A stretch of 64,000 nucleotides of DNA from Talpa occidentalis (Eukaryota > Chordata > Mammalia > Eulipotyphla > Talpidae), in contig NW_023601212.1 in assembly GCF_014898055.3 (NCBI RefSeq), forward strand, positions 37,622,329-37,686,328. The letters run 5' to 3'. Positions 45,931-63,838 of this stretch are shown here, piece after piece (within the stretch, counting starts at the first letter, position 1; every line of letters starts with the position of its first letter). The translations under genes were made by a program, and so were the position numbers. Below the pieces are notes generated by a model, which was given only the letters and a program-made list of their open reading frames with translations, did no database searches and was not told where the DNA came from.

Positions 45931-46319
45931 GTTGGTGACTTCACACAAACTAGTAATACAGCAACACCCTCTCTTTGGGCTGGGTAGCAGTCTCTACCCA
46001 ACACATTTTTGGTCTGGGATGTTTCTCCCCAGACCTGCTCCTCCTTTTCTGCATCCTCTCTCTTCCTTATCTCTCACATCCAGTCAGCCAGCCTATTGCT
46101 TTCACCTCCCACCAGAGAGCAAACCTCCACTCCTCTGCCCTGGACTCCACAGTAGCTTCCTGTCTACCTGGAGGATGCTGTCACACAGCCACTCCCATTA
46201 CCTCAGCAGATTGGGTGGCCACACCATCCCCCATGCACAAGTCTCCATGGCCTCCCAATCCTCAGCAGTACCCACGCTGTCCCTCCTATCCACCAGGCAC
46301 TCCACTCACTGTGTTCTAA

Positions 46320-46660
46320 TCACATCAGCTGTTTGGGGTTGTATTTTCTTCAGGGCTGACAGAGTTCTTTCCATTCAAGGTTGTGGGACCAAGCTCTTCA
46401 ACTCTCTGGCAGGACAAGCTCCCTGGTCCAATCCCAACAAACTTTCACTCATCCTCAGAGGCCTCCCTGACTACATCAACCACATTCCCACACTCTATTG
46501 GTTAAGTGTTTAGTCATAGTAGATATCTAACACCTCTCAGCTCTCTTCCTTAAGACAGTGCCGAGGACAGTGTTTTCTGCCATTGCTGTAGCTTCACACC
46601 TAGCACCACACCCTATATCTGGTAAGTGCTTAATACATATTCACTGAACAAGTAATACTT
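46320..46660 (+). mobile_element. L2-like LINE 3' fragment
   Basis: Ends in CTAGCACCACACCCTATATC then GGTAAGTGCTTAATACATAT and TCACTGAACAAG, the decayed L2/MIR-type 3' end (gcacatagtaggtgctcaataaa theme). Confidence 0.5.
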
Positions 46661-47608
46661 TATCCCACATGGGCAGACTTATTCTCTGAAGACCCTGGAT
46701 TTTTGTTTTGCTTTCCCTCCATAAATACCTTTCTCTTCTTTCTGACCGATTCAGTCTTATGAATCAAGATTCCTGAGACAATGGACTTCTCCCTGGAGGA
46801 ATAATTTGTGAAGGAAACTCGTCACCCTGTCACTCAGGTCCCATCTCTCTCTGGCCCATCTTCAAAACTTCTAGAACTACCTGTCGGTGTAGGTCTCAGG
46901 GTCTTTCTGCGGCCACTGGACTCGGGCACAAGTTAGACTCCAGTGGTACTTTAAGATATTTTAAATGTTGCTTCTGCTCACACAACACTGCCCTTCAGTG
47001 ATGTCTCTACAACACTCATGTTGCTAGGAGCCCACCTATGACTTTAGTTTTCTTCAGCCTTGTATTTTTAGTTGGCCTATTCCTGTTCAAGGACGTCCCA
47101 CCCCCACCACCTTGGAGTAGTTGTTCTTCTTAGCCTCAGGAGATTGGAACTTCCATGGTTTCTCTTCCCTTGAAGTAAGTTTTACAAATCAGGAAATCTC
47201 AGATATCAGTGTGCCTAATTTCTACCTTTTGATAAACATATCTATTGTATAGTACTGACTGCTTGGTCAGACATATCTATCTGGGGGAAGCAGTTGGGAG
47301 AGAAACCAATCCTGTTGTCTTCAAAATCATCACTCCTCTTCCTGTCTTCCAGTTTTCGGAGAAAAAAATTGGGAGCTACTCAAAGGTTTCTGAGTTCACT
47401 GTTTATGTTTGGGAATGTGCACACAGATACCTACTTTTTCTCTTACCACCAGCATGTCTAGCTCATTTTTGTTACCGTTTTGATAAATTCAGCAACTTCC
47501 TTAAGTTTTCATAGCCTATATAAAAGAAATCACTTTTTTCATAGTATTATTCTAGTTTAAAAGAACTTCAAAGGTCTTCATTGCTCATTGGTGCTCATTT
47601 CTCACCCA
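46661..47608. other. unassigned intergenic DNA
   Basis: No recognised gene or repeat. Confidence 0.5.
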
Positions 47609-47685
47609 GGAAACACATGGAGCAGACATTAAGTTTGAAGGACCATTTTGAATTATTCAGTAACAACCTAAGCCTCTATACAGGA
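47609..47685. repeat. 77-bp dispersed duplication, copy 1
   Basis: From GGAAACACATGGAGCAGACA to CTCTATACAGGA. It matches 48497-48573 with two mismatches in 77 bp, same orientation, 888 bp apart. Confidence 0.95.
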
Positions 47686-47694
47686 ATCCAAGCC

Positions 47695-47875
47695 ACAGAG
47701 ATCAGACTCTGGAGCCAGACTCTGCAAACCCTCTTCTCAAAGGTGTGTGACCTCTGCCGCTTTATCTGTAAAACCTGTATAATACCTACCTTATTGGATT
47801 GAAAAGAGTTAAGGAGAGGCTTGGGAAAGTGCCTGGCATAGTAAGCATTCAATTATATTATCTGGACTTGATGTT
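47695..47875 (+). mobile_element. MIR SINE
   Basis: GATCAGACTCTGGAGCCAGA, then TGTGTGACCTCTGCCGCTTT and ATCTGTAAAACCTGTATAAT, then GAAAGTGCCTGGCATAGTAA follow the MIR core and 3' part. Confidence 0.85.
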
Positions 47876-47879
47876 TAGA

Positions 47880-48000
47880 GTGTAGATCATGCCATGAGGG
47901 CACAGGTTCATGTCTGATTTATTTACTGTATCTCCAGGTCCTGGAACAGTGCCTGTCATATACCACTCAAATATTTGGTGGATGAGTTAATCCAATATAT
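47880..48000 (+). mobile_element. L2/MIR-type 3' end fragment
   Basis: CATGAGGGCACAGGTTCATG, then TACTGTATCTCCAGGTCCTG, GAACAGTGCCTG, TCAAATATTTGGTGGATGAG follow an L2 3' end. Confidence 0.75.
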
Positions 48001-48496
48001 GTTTAGTCCAGCCAAATAAATACTGCCATTCCTGGGTTAAAGTTGTTCTGTCTCATGTGCGTCCCACTGCCAGTAACATCATATTGGTTACTCACAACCA
48101 TTCAATACCCCATTAACATACCATTAGTATGAGGCCTTCCCTGATGATGCCAGGAGGAAATAATTTCCCCATAGAATCTGTACTCATGGCACAATGTGTA
48201 AGCTACTTCAGTACTAACACTCCTATTTTTTAATGAACTTGAGGAAATTACCATGCCATTTATTACGCAACACTAGAACATTACTTGACCGTCTATTTTA
48301 CACACGGTTTTTAAAAACGGACAGCTGCAATAACCATAGGCTAGCATTTGACCTAGGTTTGAAGCAGTTGGGAATAGTATAGTTATAATATATCTTACAA
48401 GATTCAGTATGCTCAAATAAGGTAATGTATACATACTCTAAGAGAACTGAAATTTCATTGTTATTGAAAACAGCATACTTAGCCTTATATACCTAT

Positions 48497-48573
48497 GGAA
48501 ACACATGGAACAGACCTTAAGTTTGAAGGACCATTTTGAATTATTCAGTAACAACCTAAGCCTCTATACAGGA
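48497..48573. repeat. 77-bp dispersed duplication, copy 2
   Basis: From GGAAACACATGGAACAGACC to CTCTATACAGGA. Flanking sequence differs from copy 1 on both sides. Confidence 0.95.
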
Positions 48574-50813
48574 TGATGCTGAGAAACACTTCATGATAAT
48601 AAAAAAGGGTGTCAAGTGTACTTTTGTAACATTTTTGTTGTGATCCTTATAACCAATGTTGGTGATTGTGAAAATTACAGTATCTTCACTTTGCCTATGA
48701 TGGAAAAAAGTGAGTCTTCAAGTTCCACAGTAAGGGAGAGCAGTGGGACATCAACTTGATAAAAATAATTTGCCATAGTTAAGCAGGATACAAAAAACCC
48801 TAAGAACTTTGGAAATGTTCAGACCTTGAGTATTTTGTTTTAATAATGTTGCAAGACTGATAGGGATTGTCAGCAATTTTTAGTTTACGTTGTGTTAATA
48901 TTTCTAAACAATATTCCACATTTGGCCAGGGCCTGGCACTCCATTCTAGATCAGTGGTGTACCTTCCAGCAGGGAGTTCGGAGCTGGCTGCATATACACA
49001 CACGTGTCCCATAAGGCATTTTGTCTGTCTTTGGACTGGGCAGCACATGGGCTCATGCTGGTCTTCTACAAATCCCAATGCAGAATTCCAGAGAAATCCC
49101 TTGGCCTAGAATACAGGAGCGCTACATGTTGTCATGGTTTAGAATGTAAAAGACAAGCAAATGTCAAGTCTGTATTCTTCTGTGGCCAGTCCTACTGAAA
49201 TTGTTTTCTAGACTCGAGTTAATTAAAGGGTATCCTTATGGCTTAGAGATTGCTTTCTCTCTCTTTTGTTGTTTCTGAGAAATTCCTTTACTGAGATTCC
49301 AGTCCTGTCTACTTACCTACTCTGAGGTGAAAACTATTACCAGGTTCACAAAGTTACAGCAACTCTAGTTAACTAGAGTTGTAGTTAACTACAACTACAG
49401 TGTAGACACTGTAACTCAAGTTACAGTATCACTTCTTTTAAAATCATTCGAAGTAACAGAATAGCTCAGGAATTTTACAGAAGTTGAGGCTATGTTCAGA
49501 GATTTTCAACTACTGTCCTGAATTATACACAGATGGCAGGTTGTTTTTTTTAAACTTCCACCAGGGTCAGACCACCTAACTTAGTTTTCTATTTCCATAA
49601 AGTCAGTTAAAAATTCAGAGTAATAAAACAACTGTTAAGTGTATCATGATTGTTAAGGTGACTAAATACCAACAACTTATAGAGTAGGGACAACATGGCT
49701 GCTATCCTGCCAGATTTCTGGCCTATCACAGCAGCAGAGGCAAGTGGAACCCCGGAGCCCAAGAGAGACACTAAATAAACCCAGACTTCATAGAATTGAT
49801 GGTTGCCATTTCAGAAAATAAGAAAATAGGATGGGAGGATTAGGTCCACGGACCACTCTACAGTTGATTACTAGCTGCCACTCTTTCTCTTAAAAAACAT
49901 TTTTCTGTTTATCTTAGAGCTGGATGATTCATTTTCTGTCTTTCGCTTTCTAAGATAAACACGTAAGTTACTCAATATCAGGTTCTAAGTAAGACTATTA
50001 ATCTTCTCAAATATTTAAGAAGGCCATTTTTGGTCTCTCCAGAAGCTATTCCTCCCAAATCCAAGTTAGTACATTTAATCGTTTGAGCATTCTGCTGAAT
50101 CAGTTATCTAACTGGATCAGTTATCTAACGGTGATACAATTCTGGTACCCAGGATTCTGATGAGAGATCCACTTACTGGACTTCAAGCCATGTACCAGCA
50201 AGCACATGGCCTTGAAAAGCAACTCCCTGTAAGAGATGTGATGTCTACAGATATTCGGTATGGTTTTGACCTAAGATGTACGTACGGCTGTATTACATTT
50301 TGCACAAGAAAATGGAAATGATCAATTTAAGTTCCAAAAAATTAAATTTTCTCTACCACTGTAAAAATAAAATTATACACAGCAAAATAAGAGTTTTCAG
50401 ATTTGCCTCACCCAAACAGACATGTAGTAAGTAAAGGTATTATAGACAAAAACACAGAAAGGAAATATTTCAAAGACATGCAACTCTTATTTAAAGCTCA
50501 GGACCTACCACTTAAATTTGGGAATGAAACAATAGCAATTGCCCTTTAATATAAGTATTGTATTAATATAAATATTGTATTTTGGAGACCATGATAATAA
50601 TTTAGAGAAATACAACCAAAGGCTATTTTCAAAGACTATCAGATTCGCTGTGTCTTAATGTCATAAAGAATGAAGGTGACACAATTCTACATGAATAACA
50701 CAGAACATGAAGTTCCAAGAATTATACCCATTCTGCAAACCCCCCAAATTCCAAAAAAAGGGAATCTAAAGTTTAGCCTGTCTCAGTTATTATTTAATCA
50801 CCTTGTATTTCTT
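48574..50813. other. repeat-poor intergenic DNA
   Basis: AT-rich, no SINE or L1. It contains the palindrome chain at 49352-49427. No gene recognised. Confidence 0.5.
49352..49427. repeat. chain of four adjoining palindromes
   Basis: Perfect 22-bp palindrome at 49360-49381 (CAACTCTAGTT/AACTAGAGTTG), perfect 18-bp palindrome at 49378-49395 (GTTGTAGTT/AACTACAAC), an 18-bp palindrome with 2-bp centre at 49396-49413 (TACAGTGT/ACACTGTA) and a 20-bp palindrome with 2-bp centre at 49408-49427 (ACTGTAACT/AGTTACAGT). An outer arm AGTTACAG (49352-49359) can also pair with CTGTAACT (49409-49416). Confidence 0.95.
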
Positions 50814-50819
50814 TTTATT
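50814..50819 (-). promoter_or_regulatory. candidate YAP1 poly(A) signal (distal)
   Basis: Minus-strand AATAAA within TAGTAATAAAAAG lies about 3.5 kb after the YAP1 stop, matching the known approximate length of the YAP1 3' UTR. It is an alternative or additional cleavage site to the proximal signal. Confidence 0.4.
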
Positions 50820-51571
50820 ACTAGGACTTGCTATATTGGAAGACCACTAAAAAGTCAAAAGTTATAAATATTACCAATTGTTAAAAACAACAAAAGAGAG
50901 TTTAAGAAAGAATATATTTGAACAACATAAACAAACAAAAAATGGTATTACACAAGAAAAAATAATGTAACAATTTATGTAAGTACCTAACATATGAGCA
51001 TGCTCTTACATCTAAAACAAAAAATAAAAAGGTAACATTGGTACTATATATATATATCTGACAAGTGTGCATTAAAGAATTCTCTAATATAAAACATTTA
51101 AAATGTGGAGAATAATTTTTCAAGATAAAGAAAACAATTGTTAAGATAGGCACACCCAACAATTCTTATAAAAACATGCTTGTAGAAGATAAAATTCATC
51201 TGAGCACTCATTTCTCAGAGGTGCAAAAGTTAATGAGCTGTTCATCACTGGATTCTGCCTTGCACTTTTGCATTATTTGAGTCTCAACACTGATTGGTAG
51301 GAGTTATGAATTACATGTAACTGTTCTCTTTCTGCCAAGATTCTATTTACCATGAACACTTGAAACAGCAACATTATAAATGTCATTTCTCTATGTCTTT
51401 CTTTTTTAAGGAGGCACTATATTTAGAAAATAGTTACGATAAGCAAATAGTGCTTTGGAAAATCTGAAACTCCAAATCAATGTGCTCCATCAAATATAGC
51501 AGATTTAAGAAGCCCTAACTGAAAAGAACACAAATGTAAAAAGTTGATAAAATTAAAGATTATAAAACTGG

Positions 51572-51577
51572 TTTATT
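51572..51577 (-). promoter_or_regulatory. candidate YAP1 poly(A) signal (proximal)
   Basis: On the minus strand this reads ACAATAAACC, a canonical AATAAA hexamer about 2.75 kb after the stop codon. It is followed by the U-rich sequence expected downstream of a cleavage site. Use of the site is inferred. Confidence 0.45.
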
Positions 51578-52496
51578 GTAAAAGCAATTCAAGAATACCC
51601 AGTTAAAATCTTATCCCAATGCTACCCAATACAACCAAGAAGCAGTTAAACACTTTTACATTAAAAACAAGGACATTAAACAAGAAAGACCACATCAAGG
51701 CTGTGATTCAAATTTGGGAAGAGAAGACTCTCAGGTCTCCTTCAGGTCAGTATGGAGTACACAATATCAGAGCACTGTGTTAGAGGCCACGGTGCCACTA
51801 CAACATTGAGGTATAACTGGACAAATTAAAGTTGAGGGGGAATGAAGAACTCCATGTTCTAGTTCTGTGGGTGCACTTAAAAGTGATTGAAATTTTAGGA
51901 ACAACTGCCTTTAGTGACAGCTAGACGCAAGACAAGTCTTTATTAAGGAAAAGAAGCTTATAAAGTTCTCTATCAAGGTCCCGCTAAGTCTTCACAAATC
52001 CTGTCCTACTTTCCCACCCTCCCCTAATCTAAACCTACTTTACTGATATATAAGATCATTATAAATTTGTGGCTTACTGGCAAACTGCAGGCACTCCTTC
52101 CAAGTAGCTTCGATCTTCTACACATGAAACAACCAACATGCTGTAGCATTCACATACTCAATTACGTATTCTAGGTAGAATTTCATGATTACTCTAAAAA
52201 AAGAATCAATGCATCTTGAACAGTGGCCATTTCACCTCAGACTTAACTCAAGATTTAATCTTTCTGCTGTTCTTAATAAAAGCCTTAGTCGATTATTACG
52301 AATGATCAACCTATGAATCATAATATACAACAGTGATTGCATTATTTTTGAGCGCTGAACACAATATAAAACTTCCTTCCAACTTTCGCACACCTCTAAA
52401 CTGAAGGGTCAGAATACTTGGATTTTGTAATTAGGGGAAAAAAAAAACCCAACACCCTATTTCCCCAAGCTGAGGTTTTTCATAGCAGTTTTAGCC

Positions 52497-52518
52497 GGGG
52501 CTGGGGGCGGGGAGGGGG
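52497..52518 (+). repeat. potential G-quadruplex opposite the YAP1 3' UTR
   Basis: Four G runs of 4, 5, 4 and 5 separated by 2, 1 and 1 nt on plus, which is the template strand for YAP1. The transcript carries the C-rich complement. Confidence 0.75.
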
Positions 52519-54324
52519 ATGCTTTTATGTCTGTTATAAACCCTAGAAAATAAGGGCTTATTCTAGAAATACTGAAAGACCCTTAATCACAGAAGTGGCC
52601 AGCTGGTGCCACCATAATCATAACCAACCATTACTTCATAGCTTATACTGAAGAGTTGATTCATGCTCATTTTGTTCCTTTAAAAAATACTCTTTGGAAA
52701 CCATTATTACTCCCGTAGATACATACTCTAGTTATATCTCTTCCTGGAAAAATAAAAGGATAATCATGATTATCTCTATTTCTTTGCTAAATTTAACTAC
52801 TAATATACATCTATTAATCTGATCACTTTACTAGCTAACTCAGACCTTACAGTATCTTATATACTGCCCAGGGGTAAATTCTCAGCATACAGAAGTAGGA
52901 GCAAGTAAGAACAATCTTGTAAGCAATATTTCAATCTAGTCTTCAATGCATTCATTGCAAGTGAGAGCAAAAGTACTAGAATTTATTTCCAAAACTAAGG
53001 TGAAGGTAAACTTTCAAAGCTAAAGGAAGGTAAAACCACTATATAAAAAGTTTATTTTGTCATGTACATTATGAACCTACTCGATTTCCCATCAAGACTT
53101 ACCATTAGTCCAAGGGAGTAATAAGGGGAAAATAAAGCCATTTCTTGTTTACTTCTTTCAAATTCATTAAGTAACATTACCGTACACCCAGAGCGTACAC
53201 AGTACTCCTCTAGGCACTAATCCCTAAACTACCTCAAACCTGAAGACAGCCCCAACAGACATAAACTGCTCCAACTATGAAATATAAACTACTAATCATG
53301 TATTCTAAACGCATACATTCAAATCTACCACTTTAAAATAAACTAGAAAGTAGGGAAAGCTAGGAAAAAAAGATACATTCTGCTATCACACTATGATAAA
53401 CATTCTAAGTGTGTGTGTGGGTATACATGAAAGAGAGCAGATAATCAAGATTTAAATAAAATGGTAAAAACAATTAGGAAATGTAGATTTTTACCAAAGG
53501 AACTACAATAACCATCCTGTGCTACAACTATAAACAGATTTACTACTACGGTAATTTGCCTAGGCTGGTTGGGTGGGGGTAGTGGGAACTAAAAAATCCA
53601 ACCAAAACAAAGCAAAACAAAATAAACCCACAGTAAAACCCACCAAAACCTATACTAGAGTATGTGGCAATAATTAATATATTTCTATGGAAATTGTCTC
53701 ATGCCTTATAAGCTCCTAAAATAAAATCAAGGTCACTATGTGACTAATCATAGCACTAGTAGGGAAAAACAACACTGAAAGTAAAACAGTCTTCAGCCTT
53801 GGTTTCAGCTATCTCTTCAAATCACCATTAAGAACTTAATATCAGATACAACATTTTTGGCTTGTCAGACCAGTAAGTCATGCTTTTCTACTGGTCAAAG
53901 GCAGCTGAAGAAACAATTGCTTGAACAAACTAAATGCTGTGACATGAAGCATTTGACTTCCAAGTCTGAGTGTGTAGTTAAAATGATCGGTGACCACCTA
54001 ACTGGGCAAAAGGAATGGCATCCATCATCCAAACAGGCTCACTTCCCCCAGCCCCCAAACAAACAGTAGTTATAATAGCAAAAGAAACAAAAAAGGGTTT
54101 TTTGATTCTTTAGGGCCAACTATGTAAGAGGTCAGCAATATATTAACAGCAGCAATGGACAAGGAAGAACAAAATAGTGGATGAAAGAATCTTGCTGGAC
54201 GTTTGTTCATCTTTTTCTGTATTAGCCAGAATATTGCCAACTGGCTTATTTGGAAACTTCAGGTATATATGTCTTATCTCCTTAGATCCTTCACAGATTA
54301 TGAATGCAGTCTACCTGAGGGGCT

Positions 54325-59733
<5,409 letters not shown>

Positions 59734-59867
59734 CTAGGAGAAAAAAAAAAACCCACAAACAAAAAGAATCAGTCTACTGATGAACAATTCCATTGTTAAA
59801 TTTAAAGAAATAAAATACCATTAGACTAACCATGTATATGATAAAGTTGACATATTAACAACTATTT

Positions 59868-60105
59868 TCTTTTTTAAGATTTTATTTATTTTTGCATAGA
59901 AGAACTGGGGTGTAGGCCAGTGGTGTGGAGAGGGAGAATGGGGAACAGAGCAGGCAGATTTACTGAAATATACTGCTGAGGGGAGCAGTGGGCCAGACAG
60001 GAGAGGTTTGCTGGCCATATGTGGGTTAGCTCCCTGGCCGGGATCAAACTCAGATCCTCGTGGTGATAGCGAGGAGACTTAATCTTTAGGTCACCAGGGA
60101 GACCC
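59868..60105 (-). mobile_element. tRNA-Glu-type SINE, intronic, sense to YAP1
   Basis: Minus-strand SINE flanked by a 15-bp target-site duplication, TATTAACA(A/T)CTATTT, at 59853-59867 and 60106-60120, with one mismatch. It is diverged, with an internal deletion in the middle. Its A-rich tail has overlapping AATAAA hexamers in the same sense as the YAP1 transcript, 134 bp upstream of the exon acceptor. Confidence 0.93.
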
Positions 60106-61089
60106 TATTAACATCTATTTAAAAATTTAATAAATTTCCCAATTAGAAAGACCAAATTCTATTAAATGAATGAAAATTAAATTATATAAAATGAAAGTTT
60201 ATGTAGTTTCATTAACCCCAAAACACATACACTTTACAACTTTCTTTCATTCTGTTAAGCTCCTTTCTCTAACAGACACCCCCAAGACAGCCCCCTGCCC
60301 CCGGTGGTAGAATGACAAGTTTGGTCTTTAAAAAGAAACAATCTTAAAGTTTATTTTTACTCACCAGCCCTCATATGGTTATGTGTGCTCAGTACCAGCA
60401 ATAAAAACAAAGAAGTAGGGAGAATATAACATTTGATGATTTACTATAAGCCATCAAGCTCCACCCCCACCCTGCATCAAGTGTCTCATTTTGACTTCAG
60501 GTTTTTCCATCAATAGCTAGACTGAATATATTCTTTTCTATAGCAGAGAGGATTTTAAAAAAAGAAGTAAAAAGCATTGAACCTCTGGCGTCCACACCAC
60601 AGCCGGAACAGTTCTTCAGGGACAGCTAAAACTTTCTCAGTAGGCTCCCACTGAACAGGCCACTGCTACTCTCGATCTCCAACATCACAGGACTCAGCCT
60701 AATGGGTGCCCAGGGTTTCAAGGCTGGTTCCTTAACAGTGATGAACCCCTACACCTTCACTACCACTCTGCCCTTTCTCACCTTTTCATGAGTTCACTGC
60801 TCCCTTCCCTATGGACTCACACCTGCCTCTTCAGTGCTCATCTTGGCTAGAGCCTCAGCCTCCTCTCCACTTTACTCTGACTTAAAATATGGCTTTTCAT
60901 CACAAAGGAGCCTTACAACTCTCCTCTTCACTGAGGCACATGCTCTGTCTCCAGTCCCCTCATTCCTATGGTCACCGGGTTCAGAGGGAGTGGAGATGCT
61001 GTACTAGCTCTCCACCACTTCCTGACTATGAATTCTCCCTCGTGTACAAACCACTTTGTTTAATTTCAGTTTATACCTTCTAAATATAC

Positions 61090-61320
61090 CATCCCTTGGT
61101 CTCACTCATAGCAGGAATTCAGAAAACCTAAATAAGGGACCAGGAAAGACTAATAATAAAGTAAAAATCAAAATCAACAAGCAACTATAAACCAGAGACA
61201 CACTACGGGGAGGTGGGTGGGTGGGGAGAGGAAGGATCAGGGTCAAAATAAGAGGGGGTGCAATGAAAATGCATACATTGTACAAAAATGAAAAATGATG
61301 TAAGAATTATATAAAATAGT
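61090..61320 (+). mobile_element. L1 3'-end fragment
   Basis: Begins GGTCTCACTCATAGCAGG (the L1 ORF2 C-terminus and stop region) and continues through the G-rich 3' UTR to AATGATGTAAG. It matches the 3' ends of the young L1 copies at 25.7 and 42.0 kb. Severely 5'-truncated. Confidence 0.85.
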
Positions 61321-62840
61321 ATATAATAAATATAATAATAAATGTACCATTTAAACTTGGGTTTTATAACCAAAGGATCATGACAGAATGCAGAGGATAT
61401 GTGACAGAAAACACCACCACCACATTTTCCCTTAACTTCCAACCAAAATTTAGCATTTTATTCAATTATGAATGTAAATAATAAAACAATAAAATTTAAT
61501 GGCCCGCTGACTTTCCATCAATGAAGACATTTTCATTTCACATTGTAATTATAAATATCTCTAAAACTACTTATGCTCATCACTATTTCAATATTGTAAC
61601 AGTTAAAAGACATGCTTCTCTATCTTGCTATTTATACATTATTAGGTGTAAAATCCAGTAACAAGACAGCCCTGTGACTTCTAGATTCCAATTTCCTTCA
61701 TCACTACCTACCCCATCACCACTTGACAGCCACCAAGAGCCACTTACGTAAAAGGAAACTTACCTTCATGTAACCACATTCATCTCCCAGAAACTGACAT
61801 CCACTCACAAAACCCATAAAACAATCTATCTCTGCAAATTATGGCTCCTCACCACTGCAATGACACTGATACCACATCTTCACTGCATTTCAATCATTAA
61901 TTCCCTTGATCACACCTGGAACTGGCTTAGCATCTCCACTCCCAAATCACACACGTGTACTCCTATTTTCCGCCCAGCTCCTGCACAACCAGGCCCATAT
62001 CTACCAGCTTTCAACCTCAGGGACACCAGGTCCTTTTCTCCTGCTATTTCTGTCTTTGGCTCCCTTACTGTTTTTGTCCTTTTCTATCCTTCCCCACAAG
62101 CTTGAACTGGGGACTAATCATTTGAAATATACACTAACACTTCAGATTCTTGGTATATACATAATTTTATCTCAACCCAGTCAACCCTGAATCAATACTA
62201 AAATGGGCTTCTTTATTTCTATACTGAGGTTACAAAGAAACACTGGAGGAAACTTTTTGGCCTTTACTACAATTGAAGGCCTCTTTGACAGTGCCTGGGT
62301 TCAAAGTACCACTCACTGATTTTTTTTTTCTTGCCCTTGGTCAGGTTTTTTTCAGAGTTTCCCCTCACATTGTGATGGTCATGATTACAAACCTGGCAGT
62401 CTCTCAGGCCTCTACGTATTCAAGTCCATTTCTACCTCTCTCCCATTTAAACAAGAACAGCAGGCCCATCAGGCACAACCTGACATTTTCTGGTTCCTCC
62501 TTACCCACTCATCTTTCCTCCAAGCTGTCATCATTCATGCTTATCTTTGTAACTGCGGAGTTACCCAGTTACCTCCTCTGGGTAATCCTCCATGGTGAGC
62601 CCATCTCTACCTGCAGGATGGGTTAGATGGACAGGGGACAAGTGACCCTGAGCATGTGGAAGTCACACAATGTTTTAACTATTTATTTATTCTCTATTCC
62701 TTAAGGACATGCCAAGTAAAATGGATTATTTTGAGACTCAAAGCAATAATTTATAATTTGTAATTTACTGAATTAATTTATGCCATTAATAAAATATGAA
62801 GATACTTAGGGCTCTGTGATGAAAGAGTCTCATTTGCTAT

Positions 62841-63111
62841 TTCATTTTTTTTTTTAAAGATTTACTTATTTATGCATATAAGAACTGGGGTACAGGCAGA
62901 GGTGCAGCAGGTGAGAGGATTCACCAGAAACAGAGTGGGGAACAGAACAGGTAAACTGACTAAAATACACTGCTGAGGGGAGCAGCAGGTGAGACAAGGG
63001 AGGTCTGCTGCACCACATGGGTAGCTCCTTGGCCATGGATCGAACTCATGCTGCAGAGGCTGCCAACAGCTTCACAGTGCTGTGCTTAACCCCTTGTGCA
63101 CCAGGGAGGCC
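62841..63111 (-). mobile_element. tRNA-Glu-type SINE, subtype A
   Basis: Minus-strand copy ending in CACCAGGGAGGCC as read on plus. The target-site duplication CTCATTTGCTAT is at 62829-62840 and 63112-63123. It lies in YAP1 intron, sense to the gene. Confidence 0.95.
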
Positions 63112-63770
63112 CTCATTTGCTATCTCTTGAAGAAGGCATTCTCCTGGTTGTATGCACCAAGTTTTGAATTCCTTGAAGCACAAAGCAAGTACATTAACAA
63201 GCAAATCACTATTGAAATAAATGGCTATATTTTCCATCACATGTTTATAACTTCTTTTAGCCCTTTTGATAGTTTCCATTTTTCCAATATTGTTTTATGA
63301 GGGTAAAGCCAACCATCATGTGCAGACTCTTCATGTTTGTTAATTTAAATTTTGCTAGTTTGCTAATTCAAAACCATACCCACACCCAGAATATGCTTTT
63401 TCAACTCAGTTTTAAAACTTCTAGTTATAGCAAGCAGAACAGGGTGGCATAGTTGCTTGAAGTAATTTGTGAACAGCTTTATTGAGATGCAATTGTTATA
63501 TAATAAATTATGTAGATATATATTACCCAAAAATGAATAATTTCTACAAATTCAGTATTTACTAAAGACAAATTGCTGCAATTAAAGTTGTCTTGAGCAC
63601 TTCTCTCCATAGCAATGATTTTTATGTTAATATTCTCATCTGATGTGAACATAATCTCTCTAGGGTTCATAATAGAGATGAAAATATTACACTACTATTT
63701 TAAAGAAACAGTCAAAAAGAGGGAAACTATGTATTTATGTAGGAAAATCTTCACTGGCCCTTGTAACTTA

Positions 63771-63838
63771 TGGCTTTTCACGTAAATAAAAATAATAATA
63801 ATAATAATGATGGCTTTCCACTTAAATAAAAATAATCC
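63771..63838. repeat. AAT microsatellite inside an imperfect tandem duplication
   Basis: The unit ATGGCTTTTCACGTAAATAA is followed by an (AAT)n expansion and then by a second copy, ATGGCTTTCCACTTAAATAA, about 40 bp away. Confidence 0.85.

Larger units (their letters stand above)
50814..54324 (-). other. YAP1: YAP1 3' UTR (3' limit uncertain)
   Basis: About 3.5 kb of AT-rich, interspersed-repeat-free DNA follows the YAP1 stop codon. YAP1 mRNAs are known for a long 3' UTR of about this size. Two minus-strand AATAAA hexamers are good 3'-end candidates, at 51572-51577 and 50814-50819; the coordinates given take the distal one. The stretch contains a C-rich block in the transcript (G-rich on plus, 52497-52518). 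The extent is inferred from gene structure, not from transcript data. Confidence 0.6.

Noticed and set aside
45932..46513. 193-codon plus-strand open frame
   Set aside because: Low-complexity Ser/Pro/His/Leu composition, no domain signature, overlaps old L2-like DNA, and an overlapping second frame is also open. Best explained as chance in pyrimidine-rich DNA.
42661..50813. BIRC3 or another neighbour of YAP1 expected on the downstream side
   Set aside because: I searched by eye for exon-like conserved peptides and splice junctions and found none. In other mammals the next gene lies farther away than this window reaches.
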